This document shows positions 1 to 9,528 of a DNA stretch of 64,000 nucleotides, piece by piece. This DNA comes from Chrysopilus asiliformis (Eukaryota > Arthropoda > Insecta > Diptera > Rhagionidae): positions 46,263,332 through 46,327,331 of the forward strand of contig OZ035963.1 of the NCBI GenBank assembly GCA_964034945.1, read 5' to 3'. The position numbers and the translations under genes are program-made. Under the pieces are notes generated by a model. The model did no database searches, was not told where the DNA came from, and was given only the letters and a program-made list of their open reading frames with translations. Within the stretch, counting starts at the first letter, position 1, and every line of letters begins with the position of its first letter.

Positions 1-408
1 ATCAAAAAGGAATATATAAACCTTTTCTGACAACTGAACTTCTTTAGGGTGAAGAACTTTTATTTTTTTATATTTCCCCTTGCAAAAACGTTTTATATAA
101 AATATGGATAAATTTTCTTCGAATTTTTCCAGACATACAAAAAGGGTTAACCAAAGAAGACGAAAAAAAATTGCTGGAAGCTTGAAGACTTTATTAAGAG
201 GAGACCTGTTACATCAGATGAATAGACAACCTGAAGATTTTTACTGAAACAGGTTTAAGGTTTTAAGGATTAAGTAAGGATAACCAAAAAAAATCTTTTC
301 GTGACAATTTTTATGTATAAAAATGTGTTTTACTTAAACAATAAAAAAATTTTACCTTCCAGATTAAAAAAACGCATGTTACTTTTTTTAAAATTTTTTT
401 TACTTAAC
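1..408. other. No gene recognised
   Basis: AT-rich sequence with homopolymer A and T runs. The longest open frame (about 60 codons, + strand) runs through low-complexity AT sequence and into the repeat that follows, so I do not call it a gene. Confidence 0.5.
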
Positions 409-525
409 AAATCCAATTGGACCACTCTTTCCCCCTCTCATATACAGGTGGATTTTTTTAAAATAAACATTTTGTCTGTCATCATATAGAGTATTTGACG
501 ATTGTAGCTTTTCTTATGTGTTAAT
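409..525 (+). mobile_element. Fragment of older mini-me-related repeat (family B), 3' end
   Basis: The stretch matches the 3' end of a repeat seen again near 9710-9826, 16600-16724 and 37940-38020. Shared landmarks are CCAATTGGACCACTC, TTTTGTCTGTCATCATATAG, GAGTATTTGACGATTG and a terminal TAGCTTTTCTTATG. The tail resembles the TAGCTTTTGTTATGTTT end of the younger mini-me-like family A, so the two are probably related. Only the last ~115 bp are recognisable here. Confidence 0.6.
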
Positions 526-637
526 AAAAGTTTTTGATTTTTTTTTCATAGCAAGTTATAATAATTTTTTCAATGGCAAAAAAAACCTGAAGTCGTTAAA
601 TTCGACTTCATGTTGTAGATAACAATGAGACTTCTAA

Positions 638-999
638 AGGTAGAAATAGACGCTGCGATGGTCGGTACAATCGTCGGGCCGATTTGCGGTTGCATGCGAT
701 AATTGTATAGTGTATGCGCACGAAATGACGGTTCGGCCCGATATCGCACGGTCGTACGTCGCTGAGCCAAAACCTGCGGTCACATGCGGCAGATTGTATC
801 GTTTGTGGTCTGCCATGCGACCGTCGATACGATATTATTTCACAACTGTGCTGTGTTGTTCGAGTGATATTTGCTAGTAAAAACTGGTTATTCGATCAAA
901 TCGCAATTAAATCGTATCGTGTGTGTGCTGTATACAACCGTTGGCCCGATATCGGTCCAACACAAGTCGGTACGACCATCGCAGCGTCTATTTCTACCT
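638..999. mobile_element. Harbinger-like MITE, 362 bp, TSD TAA
   Basis: Terminal inverted repeats start AGGTAGAAATAGACGCTGCG and the right end is the reverse complement (…GCGTCTATTTCTACCT). The element is flanked on both sides by TAA (635-637 and 1000-1002). A 3-bp TWA duplication with AGG…CCT ends fits the PIF/Harbinger superfamily. The interior is rich in CGAT/ATCG words and has no credible ORF; the short frames that cross it are incidental. Confidence 0.75.
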
Positions 1000-1002
1000 T
1001 AA

Positions 1003-1598
1003 GACTTAAAGGAATAACAGCTATGGACATATGGTTGACACGGGATATAAAGTAAAAAGATAGTTTACCTATTTCGATACATTTTACAATTCTTGGAATT
1101 AATTCCTTAAAACACTCCAGGGTCTCAAGTATTTATTATTTTACATGAATTTTGTGAACTGAAAGACTACAACATTTCGTCTATTCAATGACTAAAAAAA
1201 AGTCTTTGAAAGAAAAGGATTATTTCTTCGAATTTCCGAATGTAAATAGTGCTTTCTTTAAAATAAAATCAATGTTTGGTAAATATTTTGCTACGTTGAA
1301 TACCAAATTGACTTTTTTATTACTATTCGACAGCCCGAAGGGGTTTTTCTTTTGCTATTCGTAATTGGTAACAAATTTGCTATAGAATTCCGAAGATCAA
1401 TTTTTTCTTCTTCCAAAACACTGTATTCATCTGTCCCAGAACGCAAATTGAAAACTTTTCCCAGGATATCAGATGTTGAAATATATTTTGTATGCCAAGA
1501 TTTTATATGTATATGTAAGTATCAGTTTTCCGAAAATTTTCCTTCTATAGGTATATGTGAGTAGAATGTACGGTAAACATGCCGAAATCGTATCAACT
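1003..1598. other. No gene recognised
   Basis: AT-rich stretch with no recognisable coding region, RNA gene or repeat boundary. A 70-codon open frame at 1352-1564 has no recognisable motif. Confidence 0.4.
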
Positions 1599-1612
1599 AC
1601 AGAATACTGTTA
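1599..1612. repeat. Target-site duplication, left copy
   Basis: ACAGAATACTGTTA; identical to 4302-4315. It marks the 3' edge of the minus-strand LINE. Confidence 0.85.
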
Positions 1613-4301
1613 GAGATTAGATTAGGTTAACGGGTAGTCCAAGACTAAGCCCTTATGCACTTAGACCACGCTGTGGGTCCATTGTGCATTTAGAGTAGGT
1701 TGGCTATGCATACTACAGTAGTCTTTTTGATCCGCAGATAAAGTTGGCTAAACGATTTAGTGGAATCTTTCCAATGTCCTGAAAACTAAGGGAACGACTG
1801 CCAAGAGTATTTTCCCTACGGTTTTGGAAGTAAGGACAACTACACAAGAAGTGTTCTGCTGTCTCTTCCTCCTCATCACATAAATTGCAAGACGGATCCT
1901 CAACTAAGCCAATCTTGTGTAAATGGTAGTTAAGTTTACAGTGACCAGTGAGTACACCTACTAATTGTTGGATAGACTTCTTGCTTAGTCTAATGGTATT
2001 GGCGAATTTAACTAGGTCAGGTTTGCAACCAAATTTTTTGGCTTGTAGGCACGTGGCTTCACTCATCCACCTAGTCTTGTGCAGTGTAGTACAATGTCTT
2101 CGAATAAGTCCTTTTACCGACGAATTGGATATAGGCAATGCTGGTTCGGGATAAATGCCAAGGCAATCCGAACCTAGTTTGGCAAGTTCGTCAGCTTTCT
2201 CATTGCCCAAGATGTCACAGTGACCAGGAACCCATGTCAAAGTAACACTATTATTACTAGATATGAATTCTAGATTTTGAAAGCATTCTTCTACTAGTAT
2301 AGATTTGATTTCACTAGATTGTAGAGCTTTCAACGCTGCTTGGCTGTCTGAGAAAATAAAGATATCTTTACCTTCAAGTTTGTTGCTGCAAACGTGTTTT
2401 GCACAAATCAAAATTGCTGCAATTTCAGCTTGAAATATGGTGATATTTTTACCTAAGGGTATCACATCAGTAAACTCCTCGTTGTTGAGGCTAGGGTTAT
2501 AGATGCCTGCACCAGCAATGTCGTTTCTGAGAGACCCATCCGTAAACCAACAACTTGCCGTGGATGGTATAAGCTGTTCTGGTCGTTTCCACTCTTGTCT
2601 TGTTGGGAACTGAATTTTAAAAGATTTCACAAAGTGAGCTTTGGGAATCTGGTGATCAGAGGGCATTTCAATTTCAGGCACGGCCTTTGTCAGTTCTGTC
2701 CAGATAGACATGTGAGTATGGTTCAGAAGTCTCCCAACCCTTTGTTGAGTTACATTGAGTCTGAGCGCAGCAAACATAGCTTGCTCTTTAATGAAGATAT
2801 CTAAGGGAAGCAGGTTGATGATAATCTCCAGCGCTGCTGTGGGACAGGATCTCATTGCCCCCGTTATGCTGACGCAAGCTATACGTTGTAGCTTATTCAA
2901 TTCATCTCTCACAGATGAGAGCTTCGTCCTTTGCCACCAGACTACCGCGGCATAGGCTAAAGTTGGCCTGATGATGGCCGTGTAGATCCAAAAAATAATT
3001 TTTGGCGATAGTCCCCAAGTGCGTGAGAAAGCTCTCTTACATTGTAAAAAAGCAAAGATAGCGTTATTCACTTTTTTGGTAACATGAGTCCTCCAGTTTA
3101 GTTTTTTATCCAGAGTGACTCCCAGGAATTTGACCTCATTATAGAGTACTAAGCGATGACCATTTACAGTAGGCATTGCTAGGTTCTCAATCTTTCTTTT
3201 TTTGGTGAAGAGAATTGATTTAATTTTGTCTGGATTAATGTTCAGTCCTTTGGTCGTACACCAGTTTGTGATCAATTGGAGCGCAGTAGCGAGAATTTCA
3301 CCAAGGACGCTTAAGTACTTGCCCTTAATTGAAATTACAATATCATCTGCGTAACCAATAGCAAATATGCCTTTCGAGTTCAGCTGATATAGTAGGTCGT
3401 CTACAACTAAACACCATAGCAGCGGTGATAAAACACCTCCCTGGGGGCAGCCTTTTACAGTAGCAATAGATGCTTCATAATTACCAATTTTCGTTTCGAT
3501 TTTCCTAGTGTCCAACATGTTATAAATCCACCTAGTAGTGGTTTCATCAACTCCCCTTGTGGTCAGGGCTGATCTGATGGCTTCAAAAGAGGTGTTATCA
3601 AAAGCACCTTCAATGTCTATAAGTGTACATAGATTGAAGTCCTTATGGTGCATGCTATGTTCTATTTCTGACAAGAGGTGATGAAGCGCTGCTTCTGTTG
3701 ATTTACCTTTTTGATAGGCAAATTGTTTTGAGTGGAGAGTCAAATTTAGTTGTAATTCAACACGAAGGTAAATTTCAACTAGTTTCTCCAGTGTCTTTAA
3801 AATAAAACTCATAAGACTAATGGGCCTGTATGATTTGGCCAGATGGTAAGTCTGCTTGCCTGGTTTAGGAATAAAGATTACTTTCACCCTCCTCCATGAA
3901 CTGGGAATGTAGCAGAAGGCAATGCATGCTCTATACAGGTCATGGAGAGGAGTAATAAGTGAATCTAACCCTTTCTGTAAACAAATAGGATATATTTCAT
4001 CTGGACCGGGAGATTTAAAAGGTGCAAACCCGTTAATGACCCATGATATTTTTTCCTTGGAAACAATTCTATCTGCAGTGGACCAGTCCGCTGAACCCCT
4101 TACTGCTTCAGTAACAGGTTTGTCTAGGTATGGGACATGCCCTGGAAAATGGGTATCCAGAAGATGAAGAGCAGTTTCATTATCATCGAGTGTGTACTGT
4201 CCAGAGGAAGTTTGAAAAGTGGTGGGTTGACTGAGCGGTTCCTTAGCTAGGATTTTGTGTAATCTTGCCGCTTCAGGTACACTGTCAATTTCACCACAAA
4301 A
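1613..4301 (-). mobile_element. 5'-truncated non-LTR retrotransposon (I/LOA/R1-like group)
   Basis: The element lies on the minus strand and is flanked by a 14-bp direct repeat ACAGAATACTGTTA at 1599-1612 and 4302-4315, read as the target-site duplication. Its 3' end (left edge) has a short tandem CTAAT-type tail rather than poly(A). The 5' end is cut between the endonuclease and reverse transcriptase domains, as expected for abortive target-primed reverse transcription. A single long ORF fills it. The presence of RNase H and the short-repeat tail favour the I/LOA/R1-like group over classic jockey; exact clade needs a tree. Confidence 0.85.
1713..4301 (-). CDS. Non-LTR retrotransposon ORF2 fragment: RT, RNase H, zinc knuckle (5' incomplete)
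   Basis: The frame is open for about 862 codons from the element's truncated edge at 4301 to a stop at 1713. A GTG at 3887 is not a real start: upstream codons continue the RT domain with motifs APFKSPGPDEIYP and IPSSWRRVKV. In order: a pre-RT linker (DSVPEAARLHKILAKEP), RT with FIPKPGK, SYRPISL, KGCPQGGVLSPLLW and the catalytic IGYADDIV box, then RNase H starting CWFTDGS with the acidic residues in TDGS, QAEIAA and FSDSQAALKAL and the WVPGHCDILGNEKADELAK block. It ends with a CCHC-type knuckle (CNLCDEEEETAEHFLCSCPYF). The apurinic-like endonuclease and ORF1 are missing. No stop or frameshift interrupts the frame, so the insertion is probably fairly young. It cannot transpose alone. Confidence 0.92.
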   Translation of the reverse strand, partial: FCGEIDSVPEAARLHKILAKEPLSQPTTFQTSSGQYTLDDNETALHLLDTHFPGHVPYLDKPVTEAVRGSADWSTADRIVSKEKISWVINGFAPFKSPGPDEIYPICLQKGLDSLITPLHDLYRACIAFCYIPSSWRRVKVIFIPKPGKQTYHLAKSYRPISLMSFILKTLEKLVEIYLRVELQLNLTLHSKQFAYQKGKSTEAALHHLLSEIEHSMHHKDFNLCTLIDIEGAFDNTSFEAIRSALTTRGVDETTTRWIYNMLDTRKIETKIGNYEASIATVKGCPQGGVLSPLLWCLVVDDLLYQLNSKGIFAIGYADDIVISIKGKYLSVLGEILATALQLITNWCTTKGLNINPDKIKSILFTKKRKIENLAMPTVNGHRLVLYNEVKFLGVTLDKKLNWRTHVTKKVNNAIFAFLQCKRAFSRTWGLSPKIIFWIYTAIIRPTLAYAAVVWWQRTKLSSVRDELNKLQRIACVSITGAMRSCPTAALEIIINLLPLDIFIKEQAMFAALRLNVTQQRVGRLLNHTHMSIWTELTKAVPEIEMPSDHQIPKAHFVKSFKIQFPTRQEWKRPEQLIPSTASCWFTDGSLRNDIAGAGIYNPSLNNEEFTDVIPLGKNITIFQAEIAAILICAKHVCSNKLEGKDIFIFSDSQAALKALQSSEIKSILVEECFQNLEFISSNNSVTLTWVPGHCDILGNEKADELAKLGSDCLGIYPEPALPISNSSVKGLIRRHCTTLHKTRWMSEATCLQAKKFGCKPDLVKFANTIRLSKKSIQQLVGVLTGHCKLNYHLHKIGLVEDPSCNLCDEEEETAEHFLCSCPYFQNRRENTLGSRSLSFQDIGKIPLNRLANFICGSKRLL

Positions 4302-4315
4302 ACAGAATACTGTTA
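4302..4315. repeat. Target-site duplication, right copy
   Basis: ACAGAATACTGTTA; identical to 1599-1612. It marks the truncated 5' edge of the LINE. Confidence 0.85.
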
Positions 4316-5100
4316 CTGTGATATTAATTTCGAAAATCTATGAAAAGGGCAAAAATCCGGTTAACTTTTTCAATATGAATCTTCGTAAATGTATTATTGT
4401 TTAAAATTAATTAATCGAAGATGTCTTAAAAATGTTTTTCCATATGCCACTCGCGCTCATTCGCCTTATGAACAAAGTGGTAGGCTCTGCTCGTTCTACA
4501 GTAGAGTAATGGCAACAGTACTATTAATGTACATTTGCCTTATACTATATAGACAAGCTGTTACTAAACTTTTTTTACAATCAAAAGCTTTCAGCACAAA
4601 TCTCATCCTATCAAACAAATTGCCCCAAAAGATTTGTATTCAGCATAAATATGCTAGAAAAATAAGCAGGCGAAAGAAAGTTTGAGAGAAATTGAAAATC
4701 TTTCAATTGTGTTGAATTAAATACAGTATAAACTTCTTGAAAAGGACTGATCCTACATGTTTCATACTGCTTCTTACACAACCCACCATAAAAAAATAAA
4801 AATTACAATATGGTGTTTATTGAAAATCAACAAACAGAAACATAAGATTTTTCGTAATAGCGCTGAACAATTTCTAGCCGTTGTTGAACTGTGGATCTTT
4901 AGATGAAGTAATAACAAAACTTATTGGGTATGAATGTGACTATACACGCCAAAAAAAGATGTAGGGTACCAGATGAAACAATCACAAAATCCGGACATTG
5001 AAAATGGAAAACCCTATATACGGCTTTATGTTTCCATTAAAAAAAACTTTTTTGCTCGAAATGGCTACAACTGGGATTTGTTTTGTGTTTTTTATTGTTA
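4316..5100. other. No gene recognised
   Basis: AT-rich. A 98-codon frame (4389-4685) shows no family motif and its codon use is not distinctive. I see no repeat boundary. Confidence 0.4.
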
Positions 5101-5110
5101 TGTAAAGAAA

Positions 5111-5140
5111 ATCTATATATATATATATATATATATATAC
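5111..5140. repeat. (TA)n microsatellite
   Basis: Uninterrupted run of about fourteen TA dinucleotides. It inflates two spurious ORFs encoding YIYIYI repeats, one on each strand. Confidence 0.9.
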
Positions 5141-5284
5141 ATGAAAACCACACTCATTATATGTAATATTTTCCGAACCACTAAACAGATTTTCATGAAA
5201 TTTTCCACACAAATTCGTCTTACGTCATATGTGGTCGCTAAGAAACGGTTTTTCAAAATTCGAAACGGAAGATGTTGTAAGCAG

Positions 5285-5600
5285 GACTGTGGAGTCGGAG
5301 TCGAGGAGTCGGAACAAAATGATTGCTTTAGGAGTCGGATTTGGTGTCAGTCAATTTTCAGAAAATAATTTAAGATTCGGAGTCTGAGTCGTAGCAAAAT
5401 TTGTCGACTCCAACTCCGAACTGGTTATTTTACCTCCATTGACCACTCAAAACTTGGTTGTCTTGTTATTTAAGGTCTAATTTCAATGTTTTTGTAAATG
5501 AAAGGTTTTCAGGTGATTTGGTGATTTCTTCTAGCCAAAGGAGTCGAAGTCTAAGTCGGGCATTATAAAATTTCTGGTGTCGGAGTCAAAAATTGGTTGT
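5285..5600. repeat. Degenerate GGAGTCGGAGTC-rich repeat
   Basis: Repeated GGAGTCGG/GACTCCGAC words, in both orientations (for example 5292-5340, 5374-5420 and 5540-5590). This is low-complexity purine/pyrimidine sequence with no reading frame kept across it. Confidence 0.55.
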
Positions 5601-5760
5601 AAGGATAACCTGGTTGTAAGGATAACGTGATTATCCATTTTCTCAAATTTTCATGAAAAAATCTCATCTGGAGGTTTTTGGGGTCGCTGAATCCGATTCC
5701 GGACTCAAAAAGTCCGTAAGCATATCTCAAAGGCAATGATATACATACATATATTCGAAG
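5601..5760. mobile_element. Helitron-like family D fragment
   Basis: Shares with 19380-19500, 21500-21590, 40370-40480 and 51170-51260 the words AAGGATAACG, TATCCTTTT-like, TTTTTGGGGTCGCTGA and the following ATCCG. It is an internal fragment with no visible ends. Confidence 0.5.
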
Positions 5761-6067
5761 ACAAAACAAAAAAAAATATGTATATATAAAGGGGGGATCC
5801 AATAAGAGCTTCCTATTTTATTTTTTAAATAAAACACATAATAATTAATATATTGAGGAAAATCTTTATTTAAGCTGTTAGTTTAGTTCATGCCATTTAA
5901 TGATTAAAGATAATTTCATGACTAACTCTTAAATGGTCCATTCTGTGGGTCCAATTTTCGACCACTCTTTCAAGCATATCGGTCGGTATTCCGCGAATAG
6001 CACGGGTTATGTTTGCTTCCAAAGCTGTAATCGTTCCGGGTTTATCGACGTAAACAAGAGATTTCAC

Positions 6068-6316
6068 TTATCCCCACAGAAAGTAATCCAATGGTGTCAG
6101 ATCACAAGTTCTGGGTGGCCAATTAACAGGACCATTTATTGAGATGATGTTTTCATTGAACGTTTCCCTCAATAAAGCGATTGTATCGTTAGCTGTATGA
6201 CATGTCGCGCCATCCTGTTGAAACCACAAGTCAGCTACACCAATATCTTGAATTTTTGGCAACAAAAATTCATTGATCATTGCTCTGTACCGAACTCCAT
6301 TGACAGTAACACGCAC
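6068..6316 (-). pseudogene. mariner transposase catalytic fragment
   Basis: The 82-residue frame reads VTVNGVRYRAMINEF, then WFQQDGATCHTA containing one catalytic Asp, then NWPPRTCDLTPLDYFLWG, the third-Asp block of Tc1/mariner transposases. The first catalytic Asp region lies outside this open frame or in the deletion. Frame continuation beyond FLWG is lost at 6068. The protein would be non-functional. Confidence 0.85.
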
Positions 6317-6365
6317 TCCTTCCGTATTTTTAAAGAAATACGGTCCGATGATGCTACTGCAGCAA

Positions 6366-6540
6366 TATTCTAATTACTACGGGCTGTACGCACTCTGGTT
6401 GATGTATGAATGTCAAATAGTGTAAAATTAGTTCGAAATTTTGTGATGGTTTCACGAATAGTGCATTTAGTGGGACGATTTTGACGACCAAAATGTGGAC
6501 GAAGAGCTCCATAACAATTCCTAACTGAGCACTGGTTTTG
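6366..6540 (-). pseudogene. mariner transposase helix-turn-helix fragment
   Basis: The minus strand reads QNQCSVRNCYGALRPHFG, then RQNRPTKCTIRETITKF, then RTNFTLFD, the typical N-terminal paired HTH block of mariner-like transposases. It ends at a stop next to the deletion junction (…RTARSN*). It is separated from the catalytic block at 6068-6316 by a frame break. Confidence 0.75.
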
Positions 6541-6819
6541 GAAATAAGTTATATTAGTAAACGTTGTTCACACGTAAGTCTTATCATGATGAAATGGCAC
6601 TGAATACTAAACACAAACGTCATATAGACAAACCAGTTGACACATAAGAACTGTCAAAACAACCCTATTGGAAAAAGTACCTCCAATTGGATCACCCTTT
6701 ATATATATAAAACTTATATCAATGCACTAAATAAATGTACAAAGAAGAAGAAAAAAATTTTGAGCGCTGTGTATCAGAAATCAAAGCGAGATAAAATCAT
6801 AAAAAAACGATTTTTTTAG

Positions 6820-7198
6820 TTACATATAAAAAAAAGCTTTATTTTTTTTTAATTTTTTTAAATTTTTTTTTTGTTTTTTAATTTTTTTTAAATTTTTACT
6901 TGGTAGTTTTTAATTAATTTGGACCCACTTTTTTACTTGGTAGTTTGTAATTTAATTTCGACCCACTTCTACTCATCCGATTAACCTGAAATTTTGCACA
7001 CATACGTAACTCCGATGACAATTGGTGTGCAATACGTGTGTATGTATGTACGAGTAAAAACAATGTGACGGCTGACAGACGTCATTTTGTCTAAATTTGT
7101 CGTGAGGTCTTATAGAAGGAGCTTTGAAAAATCCCTCAGAAATAGCAAACTTACGACTTTTTAGATAAAATTTAAAAAAAAAAATAAATATAAAAGAA
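6820..7198. repeat. T-rich stretch and short repeat CATCCGATTnAnnTGAAATTTTG
   Basis: 6830-6900 is nearly pure A/T. The 6970-7040 stretch shares TCATCCGATT, TGAAATTTTG and AACTCCGATGACAAT with 21130-21165 and 21440-21456, so it is part of another dispersed repeat. No gene seen. Confidence 0.45.
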
Positions 7199-7758
7199 AA
7201 ACATAACAAAAGCTATAATTGCCTATCTGGCAATCATTGGAGACCCGTATGGTGATATTCGTATCAAAATTGGAACAGTTGTACCAAAATTCCACTTTGA
7301 AGTCAAACTTTCCAATAAGATTTTTTAAAACTTGTCCCAATTGGATTTTGATGTATGGAACTTTAATGTAGAATCATATCCTAAACAACTTTTGTTCATG
7401 AACTTTTTTGATAACATGTACCGTTTTTGAGATATTCGTAAAAAACGTTTTCGTTCGGTCCATTTTTGCCCATTAACGAACTTAGCCTCGCATTTTACCC
7501 AAAATTTCAAATCTGAAGCTCAATCCGTGCACCCGCAATCCGCGCCACAGACAGACGGACTGAACGACAGATGGACAGACGGACAGATGGACAGACGGAC
7601 AGACGCACAGACGGACAGACGGACGGACGGACATGCAAAATTTAATTATTTTTATCGTTCTAAACACACTGGTGTAATTCATTTTTGTGTGTGATGATGG
7701 GATCCTGGCGTTACAAACTGTAAGGCAATATACCCTTTGGTTTCACCATACCGGTATA
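7199..7758 (-). mobile_element. mini-me/DINE-1-like element (family A), copy 1
   Basis: Family A runs from TATACCC to TTATGTTT. Its start is TATACCCGTATGGTGAAACC followed by AAAGGGTATA, giving a TATACCC/GGGTATA hairpin. Next come TTACCGTTTGTAACGCCAAG, a (GTCY)n tract, TGGCGCGGATTGCGGGCGCA, GAGCTAGAGACTTGAAATTT, and near the far end a hairpin ATAATTGCCA…TGGCAATTAT followed by TAGCTTTTGTTATGTTT. ACCCGTATGGTGA near the start reappears inverted ~50 bp from the far end, a subterminal inverted repeat. These landmarks match Drosophila DINE-1/mini-me elements, which are regarded as non-autonomous Helentron relatives. This copy is in reverse orientation with an interrupted GTCY tract at about 7550-7635. 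It has no coding capacity. Confidence 0.85.
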
Positions 7759-7798
7759 AAAAACAAAGAGTAGGTAATATCAAATAAAAATAAAAAAA

Positions 7799-8148
7799 TA
7801 CGTGGGGATTTGGCTTAAAAAATAAAAGCAAGATAAAAGTTAATATCGTCGGCTAAGAGTGAAATTGTGCTAAGTCCATTATACCAAATTTTCCAGAAGA
7901 GCAATAAAAATCGTTTTAATTCTCTTTCAATAACACTGAGTTTTCTTTAAATGAGAAAAATTGGGCTCAGTTTTCTTTAGATGAGACTCTGTTTTCTTTA
8001 AATGAAAATTAAAATGATTTAAAAAGGTTTTCATTGCTCTTCTGGAAAATTATACCAAATGGACTTTACAATTTCACTCTTAGCCGACGATATGCGAAAC
8101 CTAAACGCTTTTATTTTGCTTTTATTTTTAGATCAAATCCTTACGTAT
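7799..8148. mobile_element. Foldback element interrupted at its centre by a MITE
   Basis: The outer arms are inverted copies: TACGTGGGGATTTGGCTTAA and AAATAAAAGCAAGATAAAAG at left, CTTTTATTTTGC and GATCAAATCCTTACGTA at right. A 245-bp TA-flanked MITE (7846-8090) sits at the centre. A related arm without the MITE occurs at 52990-53045. Confidence 0.6.
7846..8090. mobile_element. TA-duplicating palindromic MITE (TCGTCGGCTAA family), copy 1
   Basis: The ends are TCGTCGGCTAAGAGTGAAAT and its reverse complement, flanked by TA at 7844-7845 and 8091-8092. The two halves are complementary almost end to end, so the transcript would fold into one long hairpin. The related arm at 53035-53045 reads TTAATATGC where this one reads TTAATA-[element]-TATGC, giving an empty-site comparison and supporting TA duplication. 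TA duplication fits the Tc1/mariner superfamily. Confidence 0.8.
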
Positions 8149-8189
8149 TTTTTTTTTAATTTTTAGCACATTTTAAATTTTATTTCCCC

Positions 8190-8273
8190 TATTTGGTACA
8201 TCAGAGTTAGTGTACTATTTCTAAAGCATCGAACCAATCATCGGACACAAAAATTAACTACACCAGGGAGTTA
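8190..8273 (+). mobile_element. Family B repeat, left part (split)
   Basis: Contains AGCATCGAACCAATCATCGG, ACACAAAAATTAACTACACC and AGGGAGTTA, as at 14436-14490 and 37660-37700. The repeat is split by the element at 8274-9528 and resumes at 9529. Confidence 0.65.
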
Positions 8274-8790
8274 AGGCTCAACTATGATAGACATAAGAAC
8301 GCATATGTAAATGTCAAATTCCCAACGAATGTTGACATGCATAGCTGTCAACATAAAAGCTAACCATAATAGGCATAGATTGACATAAGTAAAGTTAAAT
8401 TTTTCTCGATAGTAATTGACAAAGTTGAAGGAAAAAATGAGTGAATTGAAAAAAATTAAAGAAATATTTGAAATTGTGAAGTGCTTAAAAGAATTAAGTG
8501 ACCTGAAAGATGAACTGGATGGATACGGCAGAAAGAAGCGTTCATGTGATGTACGAGAAATCAATCGCGACAGGAAACGCACGGATACTACGTAGTCACC
8601 TTCTTAAATTTTTTATTCATACGAGAATGACCACAAATGTCTTTGACTATCTGTTGTCCTGCTTGAGTCCCTTTTTGGAAAAATTTTAGGTTATGTTCAC
8701 TATTTACATATGCCAGTTCCATTTGTATCGAATTATTCATGCTTAACGAATGTTTAACGAAGATTTGAAAGTGGCAACACTCTTGACATA

Positions 8791-9048
8791 TCGTCGGCTA
8801 AAAGTGAAATTGTGCTAAGTCCATTTGGTATAATTTTCCAGAAGAGCAATGAAAACCTTGTTAAATCGTTTTAATTCTCTTTCAATGACACTGAGTTTTC
8901 TTTAAATGAGAAAAATTGGGCTCAGTTTTCTTTAAATGAGACTCTGTTTTCTTTAAATGAAAATTAAAATGATTTAACAAGGTTTTTTATTGTTCTTCTG
9001 TCAAATTTGGTATAATGGACTTAGCACAATTTCACTTTTAGCCGACGA
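8791..9048. mobile_element. TA-duplicating palindromic MITE (TCGTCGGCTAA family), copy 2
   Basis: TCGTCGGCTAAAAGTGAAAT and its reverse complement at the ends; TA on each side (8789-8790, 9049-9050). It is about 258 bp and clearly homologous to copy 1, including the repeated TTTTCTTTAAATGA words in the middle. It sits inside the larger Harbinger-like element and is therefore younger than it. Confidence 0.8.
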
Positions 9049-9083
9049 TATGTCTATTGTGGGTATTAACACTGACTTTCTTA

Positions 9084-9467
9084 TGCTACATTTACACGAA
9101 TGACAAATTTGTCATTTTTTTCTTGTCATTATGTTAATTCCCGTGTAAATGGCATAATTTTTGTAATTTTTTCTGTCAGAAAATGTCAATCTCTCATAAA
9201 AGAATGAACTTGTCCATTCTTTTATGCCAGATTGTCATTCGTGCAAACGCAATATTGGTTATGACAACTTTAGTATTCAACTTTTGTCATAACCAATATT
9301 GCGTTTGCACGAATGACAATCTGGCATAAAAGAATGGACAAGTTCATTCTTTTATGAGAGATTGACATTTTCTGACAGAAAAAATTACAAAAATTATGCC
9401 ATTTACACGGGAATTAACATAATGACAAGAAAAAAATGACAAATTTGTCATTCGTGTAAATGTAGCA
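9084..9467. mobile_element. 384-bp near-perfect palindrome (foldback MITE), TSD TTA
   Basis: The two arms (about 9084-9255 and 9295-9467) are reverse complements over roughly 170 bp with few or no mismatches. The centre is a loop around GACAACTTTAGTATTCAACTT. The ends are TGCTACATTTACACGAATGA and its complement; TTA flanks both sides (9081-9083, 9468-9470). The arms contain repeated GACAAAT/TGTCATT words. Near-identity suggests a recent insertion or arm homogenisation. Three-base TWA duplication is Harbinger-like. Confidence 0.85.
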
Positions 9468-9528
9468 TTATTCTGGAAATGACATATACAGCTACATATG
9501 CGTTCTTATGTCTATCATAGTTGAGCCT

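Larger units (their letters stand above)
5787..6701 (-). mobile_element. mariner-like element, internal deletion derivative
   Basis: The ends form an inverted repeat (AAAGGGGGGATCCAAT at left, reverse complement ATTGGATCACCCTTT at right) set in TATATA sequence, consistent with TA target duplication. The minus strand encodes a transposase remnant in two blocks: an N-terminal DNA-binding block (6366-6540) and the catalytic C-terminal block (6068-6316). The middle is deleted. The same deletion junction recurs in the copy near 43920, so the deleted form itself appears to have been mobilised. Confidence 0.8.
8274..9528. mobile_element. Harbinger-like element, 1255 bp, TSD TTA
   Basis: The TIRs are AGGCTCAACTATGATAGACA at left and its reverse complement at right, flanked by TTA at 8271-8273 and 9529-9531. 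The TIRs resemble those of the 23049-23502 element (AGGTCCAACTATAATG). It carries two later insertions: a MITE (8791-9048) and a 384-bp palindrome (9084-9467). A short coding-like stretch at 8438-8595 (MSELKKIK, then after a one-base shift in an A run ELSDLKDELDGYGRKKRSCD) could be a decayed N-terminal exon, but the frame is broken and I do not call it. Confidence 0.8.

Noticed and set aside
4982..5368. Overlapping ORFs of 131 and 76 codons
   Set aside because: Both run through a (TA)n microsatellite giving YIYIYI, and have no family motif.
8438..8595. Possible N-terminal transposase exon
   Set aside because: The apparent 50-codon frame is broken by a one-base shift in an A run after about 12 codons; kept only as a remark on the enclosing element.
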